Shown one piece after another: positions 1 through 9,687 of a DNA stretch of 64,000 nt. The notes under the pieces are model-generated. The model saw nothing but the letters and a program-made list of their open reading frames with translations, was not told the origin of the DNA and searched no databases. The stretch is from the NCBI GenBank assembly GCA_947685225.1, contig CANTUV010000008.1, positions 40,173,501 through 40,237,500 of the forward strand. Reading direction: 5' to 3'. How positions within the stretch are numbered: the first letter of the stretch is position 1; the number at the start of each line of letters is the position of its first letter. The translations under genes and the position numbers were made by a program. Source of the DNA: Garcia nutans. Lineage: Eukaryota > Streptophyta > Magnoliopsida > Malpighiales > Euphorbiaceae.

Positions 1-277
1 AAGCCGAAAAGACGGAAAGTTTTGGCGGCTGAGCCGCCGGGGTCACGGCGGCTAGGCCGCCGGTTTTGTCCGATTTTTGCTCAAACTGATTTTTCGGGAG
101 CTAGAGACCTCCAAAAATTATTCCGGGACCATATCCGTGATGCTCACGTAGTCCCGGACATTTCAAGTACCATATTGACATATTTCCGGTGAACTTTACC
201 TTGGACCTTCGGTCCGGCTCAGTCGTCTGCGGTTTGAGAAAATCGACCTTCCGAGCCTCAAAATTCGAGTGTTCACA
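1..277. other. Unassigned GC-richer sequence left of the K LTR
   Basis: This stretch does not match the corresponding part of the K 3' LTR (about 62330-62609), although similarity is continuous from about 278 onward. Its first 60 bases hold inverted GC-rich repeats (GGCGGCTGAGCCGCC and GGCGGCTAGGCCGCC). These resemble in style, but not in sequence, the palindrome arrays of the other chromovirus LTRs. It may be a divergent LTR segment or a foreign sequence joined to a truncated LTR. I see no gene in it. Confidence 0.5.
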
Positions 278-1124
278 ATTACATTTGGCCTAATACATTT
301 TGGATGAAAATGTGTTAAGCTACTTAATACATTAAGTATTCATGAACATGGTGCTAAGACATGTGAATTGCTATGTATGCATTATTATACATTGTGAAAA
401 GTCATTGCTAATGGCTAGATTGAATAGAATGAGTAATGTGGTTTCATTATGAAATGTTGGAAAGAAATAACATTGATGTGAAAGAGACAATTGAAAAATG
501 AGAAAGGAATTGAGAATGGAAAATATGAATTAATTGTATGCCTAGTATGTTATTCAATTTTTAGAGTTCTATGTTTGGCGGCATGCTTATATTTGCCTAT
601 GGGATAGACGCTTGGCGTCATTGTGAAAATATTTTTGAGGTAAAATGATCGGGTCATAAGCCTCAGAAACAAGTACTTGAAGCTGGGCTGGGTGAAAAGA
701 TCGAGTCGTAAGCTCATGCCTAGATGGATTGATATATTGATATTTTGCCTTCGGCGCTAGATACATGTGTCATTATGGACCAAAATGGTAACTTTGCAAA
801 TTGAATGATTTATTAGTTGTTTGGGCCCATGCTTGTGTATGTGTTGGTGTGAAATATTAGGTAATGAAAGTATATATCCAAAAGTAATCTTGATTGTCCT
901 ATGATGGCATAACATATGAACATTTTTGCATTGGCATTGTTTTTAAGTTTTGTTAGTATCATAGTTTGTACAACTAGGCCTATGGCTTAGCGCGAACGTA
1001 ACTCATCACGCAGGTGACAGGGGTGATTCGGTAGAGCTGGAGAGTTTTGCTAGACCAGATCGGGTCTAGGTTTTTTTGTTAGTTGAGCTAGAAGCGTTTT
1101 GCTACATACATATCAGAGCCACTT
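278..1124 (+). repeat. K 5' LTR, left part (Tekay/Del-type chromovirus)
   Basis: It aligns with 62612-63450 of the K 3' LTR with about five differences per 100 bases in the part compared by eye. It carries the hairpin-forming ACATTTTGGATG block near 290-320 and the CTTAGCGCGA block shared by this LTR family. It is interrupted after CACTT (1120-1124) by Tat element A and resumes at 8218. The LTR start lies outside the window or is replaced by the unrelated sequence at 1-277. Confidence 0.85.
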
Positions 1125-2802
1125 TGTGAGTGGGGATTTTCGCCCCCACTCCCGGTGGAATGGTTCTTGCAACTTCGGCATTGTTTAGGCTCGGGGCCTC
1201 AGAGAACACGGACCTAAGTCTGGAGAAAATGGAGTCACCACCCGGACGAGCAGGGAAAAAGAAAGGGGTGGATAACTCGATTCCTAAGGAATCCCCAACC
1301 CCTTAATGGGTTCAGAAAGTTGGGTACGTGTGGGGAAGGTGAGAAATGGCCCAGCACCCCCACAACGCCCGGTTCATTGGAACCGGCCTCCTTTACAAGT
1401 CTTAATATTATAAAATTCTTAAATATAACAATATTATCCGTACTACACACAATAAAAAGAAAGCATCATTATATTAAAATCAAAGCAATGTCCAAACAAA
1501 ACAAAACAAATAAATGGACACCCATCCAAGGATGGAAACATGTCCTTACATCACATGCCTAGATAGGACACCCACCAAAAGGTAGAAACATGCCCTTTAC
1601 AAAGGTTCTAAAATAGAAAAGAAAATTAAATTACATGATGTTTAACTAATGAGGTACCCACCAAGTGGAAACATACCTCTTATAACTTTTGGAAGTCTAA
1701 ATTGATTGATAAAAGTAAATAATCATCCATAATAAATAAATCAGTCATTAAAAGTATTTAAATATCAATAAAATAAACATCCATCCATGATAAATTAAAT
1801 AAATCAAGTATTGAAATTAAATAGATTAAAACATAAGAGATAAATCAAGGTATAAATAAATATGGAATTGAATAAAGCAAATAAAAGTTCAATTATAGCT
1901 ACTGTGAATTTTTATGAAGTTAAAATAGATGAGGGTTTTATGTTTTAAAAGGTTGGTAAGACACTTTGATTTACCAAATTGATATTTGAATGATGAAATC
2001 ATGAAACTAGGGTTTTAGACACTTTGAAATACTTTTGATTTGTATTTTTAAATGATGATTTTAAGATACTGTGTAACTTTAGCATATTTGTGTTTTTATG
2101 GTTTTTTATGTTTTAAAGGATTAAAGTTTAGAAAAATTTAGGGTTTAATGTTTTAAAAGGTTTAGGGTTTACTATTTTAGGTTTAAAAGTTGAATTAGGG
2201 TTTTATGCTTTAAAATTAGGGTTCTCGGGTGATTTGTTGAATTAGGGTTTAAAAAGACAATTTGATGATTTCATAAGGTTTTATGAATTTAAACACACGG
2301 ATTGAAGTTTTTATAAGTAGAAAAGATGTATTTGAAGACTTTTTGAATGAAATAGAACTTATTTTAAAATTTTGAAAGAAACAAAATCAAGTTTTGGTTT
2401 TGTTAAAGAATTTGTTCAATTAGGGTTTTGAGACTTTTGAAGAAGCAAAAAATAATAATTTTAAGTCTTTTTGGAAAATAAAGTAATGTATTAGTGTTTT
2501 AATCTTGGAAAAATTAAATTAAAGTTCTAAAGTTTTTTGATTTAAAAAACTCTAATTTCATAGGTTTGCTACTGTGAAAACATAAATCAAAAAGAATTTA
2601 ACATACCTTCTTTCTTTGATTCCTCCAAAAACAATTCTTCTTGGATGAACTAGCTCCAAAGACAAGCTTTTGTTGCCTTTGAATTGCTTAATTCGTGCTA
2701 CTGCTGCTTTTAAAAATCACTTGAATTGAGTTTCCCTTTTCCTTCACTGATTTGGTTTCAAAAAATCAAGCTACTGCCTCTTTTTTCCCCCTCCAATTTG
2801 GA
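1125..2802 (-). repeat. A 3' LTR, truncated
   Basis: It matches 5997-7674 of the A 5' LTR almost base for base. Similarity stops just after CCCCCTCCAATTTGG (about 2802), where element-internal sequence begins. The missing part is the first 543 bp of the LTR (minus-strand sense), which holds the GC-rich palindrome region and the LTR start. The deletion probably also removed the polypurine tract. Confidence 0.88.
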
Positions 2803-3620
2803 TCTAGCTCCAACATAGTTGTCTTGTTTGTACCAACTTGGGCTTCCAATAATGGATAAGTGGAGTAACATAAATCTTCTTTAATAGGGATAAATCATTT
2901 GTTACTCTAATGTTGATGTTGTCTTGATATATTGGAGACATTAAGGGAACTTCAACTACCCTTAAGGTTTTGAGAACATCATTTATCCTTATGGTCTTGA
3001 AAACATCAACTATCCTTATAGTCTTGAGAACTTCAACTATCTTCATAGTCTTGACTATTCATTTCTTTCTTTGATCTTCTTGCCTTTTCACCTTTGTGAT
3101 CTTAAGACTTGTCAAAAGTATCACAACAGCTCAAGGTAGGTTGTTAAGGTTATATGCCAATGAAAAGAAAGCTAAAAATTTATGAAGGCTCAAAGGGACA
3201 ACTAGGGATTAATATTTAATTGGGTGGATACTAGTTGTTGGCTAATCAAACCATGCCTAGATCATCTCTCCCTTAAATAAGCAGAGTTCAATTTCGCCTC
3301 GAAAGTTTGTCAAAGCATGTTCTAAGACGGACTAGGACCTAGACAAAGGTCATTATGTAGGAGCCCTCTCTAAGTAAACATACACAACTCAATGCTATAG
3401 AGCAATTCTCGCATCTAGTAAAGTCATTCGAGTCATGATGCCTAGACACATTAATTTATAAACATCAAGCTAAATTCCTCATTGGTTGAGCATCAAAATG
3501 AACAAAGACCAACAAAAATTTATGATAAAAATAATTTAAATTTGAAAAACGCAATAGTTCTAAAATATTAAAGAAAGTAAGATTGGAAAGCAACATTCAA
3601 GCTAAGGAAAGTTCATTGAG
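2803..3620 (-). other. A 3' non-coding region
   Basis: This lies between the gag stop and the truncated 3' LTR. Bases 3055-3600 match the region downstream of gag in element D (52530-53110), so it is a conserved part of this gag-only subfamily. It includes the 27-bp tandem array at 2947-3054. There is no trace of pol. Confidence 0.7.
2947..3054. repeat. 27-bp tandem repeat, 4 copies
   Basis: Exactly four 27-bp units: 2947-2973, 2974-3000, 3001-3027 and 3028-3054. Each is a variant of GAACTTCAACTATCCTTAT followed by GGTCTTGA. Element D keeps about one unit at the equivalent place (near 52530). Because 27 is a multiple of three, the minus strand reads as an open 9-residue repeat around KTIRIVDV; this looks incidental. 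Confidence 0.9.
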
Positions 3621-5011
3621 TTAGGCTTCTTTTCCTTTCACATCTTCAATAATTCCATCTTGAAAGGATGATAAAACAAAGTCTTCTTCCAATCCTTTTC
3701 CCACCATGAATGTTGCTGGTGGTGGCACTCTGTTGAACCTTGGAAATGGATTATCTTTGGTGTTGGGTTTGTCTGGCTTGGGCAACTTGCCATTATCAAT
3801 TAAATTCTGGATCTCATGCCTCAACTTCATGCAATTGTCCGTTTCGTGTCCAGGCCTTTGATGGAATTGGCAAAATGCATTAGTATCAAAGTTAGGTGGA
3901 AGAGGATTAGGCAAAGGACGAGGAGTCAAGGGTTGTAACAATCCCTTCTTTTGTAGCTTATTGAGAACCCAAGACAGTGGCTTCCCCAGATCTGAAAACT
4001 GCTTCATTCCTCTTTCACTAGCGGCATTAACATCAACTTCTTTTTGTGTGCTTTGATTGCCCGACTGGTAGTTCCCTTTCTCATTCCTTTTTATTGAAAA
4101 GCGATTCTTCTCCCTTTCCCACTCTTCAATTTGTAGACCAGCTTGGAGAAGATCTTTGAAATCACGTATGAGTGCATGAGACATCCTCTCATGAAGATTA
4201 GGCAACACCCCCCTCACAATCATCCTTATTTGATCGGATTCATCGGCCTCTTCTTGAGTAAAGCAGCCTTTTTTCTCCATCTCTTGACATAATCTACAAA
4301 ATTTTCATTTGGTCGTTGCCTAATGGACTCAACTTCCATTAAGGTAACTTCCAATTCAACATTGTACCCATATTGTTGGATGAAGGCTTTGTAAAGTAGA
4401 TCCCAACTCTTTTGTGTTCCATCATCTAAGGTATTGAACCAATTTTGGACAGCAGGATCCAATGAGAGCATGAAGTACCTTAGAGTTTGAGCCTTAGTAG
4501 CTCGGGCAGACTGCATGGCAGTGATATATTATTTCACATGGAGATGATGATTTCCAGTGCCATTATACTTTGCAAAAGATGGCATCTTGAACTTGTATGG
4601 GACCTCTTCATCTAGCTCAAATAATTTGTCAACTTCAGACATTTCTTCAGTTTTTAGCTTTTTCTCAAATTTCTTTTCTAAATCAGCAATCATCTTTTCA
4701 ATATTAGATGTCTCGGTCTTTTCAATAGTTGCCTTCTCAACAACCTTTGGCTCCTTTTTATCTTGAAGATCTTGGTAGTATTGAGCCCAATCATCATCAT
4801 CAATGATCACCTTCTCATCATCACAAGCCACTTCATTAACTTTCGTCGTCCCTTTGTCCTTTGGCTTCTTAGTGCTAGCAGAAGCCTCGGCATGATTCTC
4901 CAAGATTGCAGTCACTTGGTTCCTCATGGTCTCAGCTAGGGCCTCTTTTATTTCTTCCATCTTGGCATTGAGGGCTTCATCCACCATTCTTTGAATTTGT
5001 TTGAACTCCAT
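3621..5011 (-). pseudogene. gag: A gag (Tat/Ogre type), broken
   Basis: Capsid/nucleocapsid precursor of a Tat-lineage element, which would package element RNA in cytoplasmic particles. The likely start is the ATG at 5011 (MEFKQIQRMVDEALNAK), matching the starts in C (38527) and D (54512). An acidic, coiled-coil-like N-terminal part (KMEEIKEAL, MIADLEKKFEKKLK) is followed by the gag core (LRYFMLSLDP, WFNTLDDGTQKSWDLLYKAF, RPNENFVDYVKRWR) and a CCHC-like knuckle (CQFHQRPGHETDNC). Breaks: an in-frame TAA at 4529-4531, where C has CAG, and a frameshift near 4230-4280 after LLKKRP. It ends after FVLSSFQDG with a short tail and a stop. C continues from this point into protease, so gag here is cut off from pol. 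Confidence 0.9.
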
Positions 5012-5978
5012 TGTTCTTGGTGAGCAAGTGATTGAGTTGTTGCTAGATATCTCGTCTCCGGCGTAGGTCAGATTGTAAGCTTTTGAACAATCGTAATCCA
5101 GGGCTGTGAGCCAGAGAGGATTAATGATATGAGATGTAAATGTATGGATGTATGCACAAACAATAGACAAATTAGGACGTTCCTTCCAACCTTATAATAT
5201 CCACACACGAATGGCGAGTCTCTTTTCCTTGGTATATGGTTAACCAAAATACCAACATGGGGTACCTTGCTTTCGAATAATTCCCTCGGACGTTTCAACC
5301 AATAGTTATATCCTTGAAAATGGAAATCAATCCATGATAATTCCCATTAATTAGGTTTTAATCCATTCAACCAACCAAAGTAGCTTTTATATTGGATTAA
5401 AACAAAATTAAGAGGTTTATCATAGATAGATTTCTCACTTGAAAAAGGTAACTAATGATTCATGCAAAAAACAAGCCCATAGTTATTTTATTCTTAGTGT
5501 AAACTAGGCCCACAATTGATTTTTGGTATTTCATAATTGACCTAAATATTTTGCAAGCTCTTTGTAAAAATTTTGTTTCTAAGCCCATTATAAAAAGATT
5601 TTTAGAGAAGTGGATTTCGGGCTTAGTATTTGGGCCATGGGCCAAAGAATTTATTTATTTTTTAGAAAAAGTCTTATCTTAAAAAATTTTGAAAATAGTT
5701 TTAGTCTTTTGGGCTTTAAAGAAAAATTTATTTTGAGCTTACAATCTAATTAGGTTCCCATAGCAAGTATATACCAAGCAGTACAAGGCTATGAGTGGTT
5801 ATGCCATGCTCGATCTCCATACCTTGAGTGAAAGTATGGTATCCCTTACATAACACAACACGGGTAACACGAGCGTCCTAACTCACGCACACGATGCAAA
5901 CTAATATGATGCAATGGATAAAATAATTATAAGAAAGAATAGAATAATATAGAGACCAACAAAATCAACTTCTCTTAT
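5012..5978 (-). other. A leader region
   Basis: Untranslated leader between the PBS and the gag ATG. It is homologous to 38528-39632 in C and 54513-55651 in D. The phrase TATACCAA...GGCTATGA...GTTATGCCATGC is recognisable in all three. Short reading frames here (for example 5460-5645) are not conserved and are not called as genes. Confidence 0.75.
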
Positions 5979-5996
5979 CCCCAGTGGAGTCGCCAC
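5979..5996 (-). promoter_or_regulatory. A primer binding site
   Basis: On the minus strand this reads GTGGCGACTCCACTGGGG directly after the 5' LTR end. The TGGCGACTCC core recurs in C (39633-39652) and, with changes, in D (55652-55670). From memory this class of PBS is attributed to tRNA-Arg in Ogre/Tat elements; the tRNA assignment is not checked here. Confidence 0.7.
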
Positions 5997-8217
5997 AGTG
6001 AGTGGGGATTTTCGCCCCCACTCCCAGTGGAATGGTTCTTGCGACTTCGGCACTGTTTAGGCTCGGGGCCTTAGAGAACACGGACCTAAGTCCGAAGAAA
6101 ATGGAGTCGCCACCGGGACGGGATGGGAAAAAGAAAGGGGTGGATAACTCGATTCCTAAGGAATCCCCAACCCCTTAATGGGTTCAGAAAGTTGGGTACG
6201 TGTGGGGAAGGTGAGAAATGGCCTAGCACCCCCACAACGTCTGGTTCATTGGAACCGGCCTCCTTTACAAGTCTTAATATTATAAAATTCTTAAATATAA
6301 CAATATTATCCGTACTACACACAATAAAAAGAAAGCATCATTATATTAAAATCAAAGCAATGTCCAAACAAAACAAAACAAATAAATGGACACCCATCCA
6401 AGGATGGAAACATGTCCTTACATCACATGCCTAGATAGGACACCCACCAAAAGGTAGAAACATGCCCTTTACAAAGGTTCTAAAATAGAAAAGAAAATTA
6501 AATTACATGATGTTTAACTAATGAGGTACCCACCAAGTGGAAATATACTTCTTACAACTTTTGGAAGTCTAAATTGATTGATAAAAGTAAATAATCATCC
6601 ATAATAAATAAATCATTCATTAAAAGTATTTAAATACCAATAAAATAAACATCCATCCATGATAAATTAAATTAATCAAGTATTGAAATTAAATAGATTA
6701 AAACATAAGAGATAAATCAAGGTATAAATAAATATGGAATTGAATAAAGCAAATAAAAGTTCAATTATAGCTACTGTGAATTTTTATGGAGTTAAAATAT
6801 ATGAGGGTTTTATGTTTTAAAAGGTTGGTAAGACACTTTGATTTACCAAAATTGAGATTTGAATGATGAAATCATGAAACTAGGGTTTTAGACACTTTAA
6901 AATACTTTTGATTTGTAGTTTTAAATGATGATTTTAAGCTACTGTGTAATTTTAGCATATTTGTGTTTTTATGGTTTTTTATGTTTTAAAAGGTTAAAGT
7001 TTAGAAAAAGTTAGGGTTTTATGTTTTAAAAGGTTTAGGGTTTACTATTTTAGGTTTAAAAGTTGAATTAGGGTTTTATGCTTTAAAATTAGGGTTCTCG
7101 GGTGATTTGTTGAATTAGGGTTTAAAAAGACAATTTGATGATTTCATGAGGTTTTATGAATTTAAACACACGGATTGAAGTTTTTATAAGTAGAAAAGAT
7201 GTTTTTGAAGACGTTTTGAATGAAATATAACTTATTTTAAAATTTTGAAAGAAACAAAATCAAGTTTTGGTTTTGTTAAATAATTTGTTCAATTAGGGTT
7301 TTGAGACTTTTGAAGAAGCAAAAAATAATAATTTTAAGTCTTTTTGGAAAATAAAGTAATGTATTAGTGTTTTAATCTTGGAAAAATTAAATTAAAGTTC
7401 TAAAGTTTTTTTATTTAAAAAACCCTAATTTCATAGGTTTGTTACTGTGAAAACATAAATCAAAAAGAATTTAACATACCTTCTTTTGTTGATTCCTCCA
7501 AAAACAATTATTCTTGGATGAACTAGCTCCAAAGACAAGCTTTTGTTACCTTTGAATTACTTAATTCGTGCTGCTGCTGCTTTTAAAAATCACTTGAATT
7601 GAGTTTCCCTTTTCCTTCATTGATTTTGTTTCAAAAAATCAAGCTACTGCCTCTTTTTTCCCCCTCCAATTTGGTTCTATTGGTCCTTATTTATAATGGT
7701 TTTTGGTTGTTTATTCTAATTACACACGGCAAGTAATAATAATTAAAAAAAAGAAATTAAAACCTAATTGGATTAGGTTTCGAAAAATTTGCGTCAAAAA
7801 ATTTTGCGCTGGCAAAAACTGCGGCAGCCGGGCCCGTGGCTGGGGCCAGTGGGCGTGCCAGCCCGCAGGAAATTCCTGCGGGAAGTTATTTCGCCGGCAG
7901 GAAATTCCTGTGGGTGAAACGCCCGCAGGCCTGCGGGTGAAGTGCTGGGCCTATGGGCGTTCCGCCCGCAGGAAATTCCTGCTGGCAAAACGCCCACGGG
8001 CCCGCACGACTGCTTTTTGCTGCCGATTTTTTTTTAACTCCGATTTTATTTTTATTTTTATTTTTTATTTTTTATTTTCATTTTTTATTAATAAAAATTA
8101 GATACTAGGGTAAAAATTATTTAATTAAAATTATTTTGGACCAATTAGACAACAAAAATTATTTAGGGCTAAATAAAACATATTAGATCTGATTGAGTCA
8201 AAAATTAAGGGTCTACA
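5997..8217 (-). repeat. A 5' LTR
   Basis: A full-length 2221-bp LTR. In minus-strand sense it starts TGTAGACCCTTAATTTTTG at 8217 and ends near 5997, where the terminal TGTGAG has become AGTGAG. It contains a T-rich tract (8030-8095), a GC-rich palindrome array (7855-8000), many AGGGTTT blocks, and a conserved end with GCGACTTCGGCACTG. The same LTR type is found in C, J and, with a different GC-rich middle, B and D. Confidence 0.92.
7855..8000. repeat. GC-rich palindrome array in the Tat LTR
   Basis: Near-perfect inverted repeats cluster here. At 7862-7882 two 10-bp arms (CCCGCAGGAA / TTCCTGCGGG) flank one central base. Around 7922-7937 CCCGCAGGCCTGCGGG is a perfect 16-bp palindrome. A third AGGAAATTCCT copy lies near 7966-7982. 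J has a related but different array (30655-30760). C retains only a few bases of one. Confidence 0.85.
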
Positions 8218-8507
8218 CACTTTTTCCAGCATGTATATAGTTTATATTCAAGTACATTTTCATATTATATTATGTTTTCAATATACATATATGTTATAAC
8301 TTATAAAGAATTTTTTGTATAATTAAGTGATGCAAGACTTTATACTTTTTGATATACCTTAATACAAATATGTATAAATGTTTTGAGGAATGGGAAATAT
8401 GAAAATGTTTGTTAAACTGAATTGTGATATTCTTATACCATATATGCGTGTTGTACACATACTGTGTAGGAGTGTATTATACGTATATAGGGTGTAAGGG
8501 TGCTACA
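8218..8507 (+). repeat. K 5' LTR, right part
   Basis: It resumes with CACTT (the A target duplication), then follows the K 3' LTR (63445-63741) to the LTR end GGTGTAAGGGTGCTACA at 8507. It contains the terminal TATACGTATATAGGG block typical of this chromovirus family. Confidence 0.88.
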
Positions 8508-8514
8508 TTTATTT

Positions 8515-8530
8515 TGATATCAGAGCCTAG
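8515..8530 (+). promoter_or_regulatory. K primer binding site (tRNA-iMet type)
   Basis: TGATATCAGAGCCTAGG lies seven bases after the LTR end. It differs slightly from the plant initiator-Met PBS TGGTATCAGAGC. The equivalent site of E reads TGTATCAGAGCC. The rest of 8531-8675 is the leader before gag. Confidence 0.75.
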
Positions 8531-8675
8531 GTTTGAGGTTCTCAACCTAGGTGGATTGTTAGAGGAGAAAAATGAGGATTTTAAATATGGTTTTTAATTG
8601 TGATACATGCTCTGGCAATGGCACTTTATGATTTTTATGTGGCAATTTCTACTGTATTTACATAAATAGGTGGTT

Positions 8676-9687
8676 ATGGCGTCTCGGACACATCAGACTA
8701 TAGAGGGTAATGCAGAGAGTGTTGCTCCTGATGAGAATAAAGATGGAGCTGGTTTTGAGTCTACTGGTGAGGTGTCTGCTTCTGTGCCAGTTGGACCAGC
8801 AGCTGAGGAGATTCCATCAGGCTGGGTATGGCATATGGTGGAGCTATTGAGATAGGCTCCAGTTCAGCAGCCGCAGCCACTACCATAGCCATAACAGTAG
8901 TTGCTGATGCAAAAGTATGACAAGTTGAGGAAATTTGGAGCCACAGATTTTATCGGTACTACAGACCCTGTTGTAGCAAAGCAATGGTTGGACAAAGTCC
9001 AAATAGTATTTATGCAACTACAAGCTAGTTTGGAGGAGAAGTTTGATTATGCTAGATCTCTTCTGCAGGGCGATGCTTATGAATGGTGGAAGACTGTTCC
9101 TCAGGGTACAGCTGATCCACACATCTTGACATATGCCAATTTCCTATAGGAATTCGAGAAAAAGTATACTCTGAGGGAGTATAAAGATCCTAAGAAGATG
9201 AAGATCCTGAGCTTGAGACAGGATACCAGGATAGTGACTGAGTATGAAATTGAGTTTATCAGGTTGAGCCAGTATGCTGGAGGGATTATATCAGATGAGT
9301 TTGATAGATGTCGAGGTTTGAGGAGCTCTATTATGTGCTTAGTGGCAGGCTTCCGGTATCAGGATTTCTCTCAGTTAGTTACAGCTGCCAGAAGTGTAGA
9401 GAGGGCACAAGGACTTGCAGTAGCAACCAGAGTAGAGGAGAGTAGAACTAGGAGACCCCAAGGTGAGACAGGGTCTTCATCATTGAAGAGAGGCCATGGG
9501 GGATATCCTCAGAGGTTTAGTAGGAGTCAAGGATAGCCTGGCAGATTAGTACAGCAGCAGAGGTAGAGACCTGCAGTCTCAGTGGCTAGTGCTCCGACCC
9601 TAGTGACTCAGAGATCTGCTCCACCTACCTGTGTTCATTGTGGTAAAGTACATAAAGTTATTTGTTGGAGGATAGGTGGACTAGCAG
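8676..9687 (+). pseudogene. gag: K gag, N-terminal and core part, broken
   Basis: Gag of a Tekay/Del-type chromovirus. The ATG at 8676 (MASRTHQTIEGNAESVAP) matches the start of E gag (MESHSRQTVEGSAESVAP). Capsid core motifs are visible: ATDFIGTTDPVVAKQWLDKV, YEWWKTVPQG, YEIEFIRLSQYAGGI and SQLVTAARSVE. Stops interrupt it in the Gln-rich linker (several between about 8853 and 8901), after ANFL (9147-9149), and after FSRSQG (9534-9536); most sit where E has CAG or CAA. It ends inside the nucleocapsid, after HCGKVHKVICW, where Tat LTR B is inserted. It continues at 11760. Confidence 0.9.

Larger units (their letters stand above)
1125..8217 (-). mobile_element. A: Tat/Ogre-like gypsy element, gag-only
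   Basis: A complete insertion of 7.1 kb with TG...CA ends (TGTGAG at 1125, TCTACA ending at 8217) and a perfect 5-bp target duplication CACTT (1120-1124, 8218-8222). The uninterrupted K 3' LTR shows the empty site near 63445. The element reads on the minus strand: 5' LTR 5997-8217, PBS beside it, leader, gag, a non-coding 3' region, then a 3' LTR that has lost its first 540 or so bases. No protease, RT, RNase H or integrase is found, so it could only have moved with help in trans. Aligned LTR parts differ by about 2.5% by hand count. Confidence 0.92.

Noticed and set aside
1235..1450. A frame (…FIILRLVKEAGSNEP…HFSPSPHVPNF) that recurs in A (both LTRs), C and J
   Set aside because: The recurrence is explained by DNA identity of the LTR end. 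Lengths, starts and stops differ between copies, and it overlaps the LTR terminus.
6123..6434. 103-residue plus-strand frame in the A 5' LTR
   Set aside because: It is the reverse frame of the same conserved LTR end and starts with TTG; no domain or codon constraint is visible.
7703..8101. 132-residue open frame over the GC-rich part of the A LTR
   Set aside because: It spans the palindrome array and a T-rich tract, has no counterpart in the other LTRs, and reads as low-complexity sequence.
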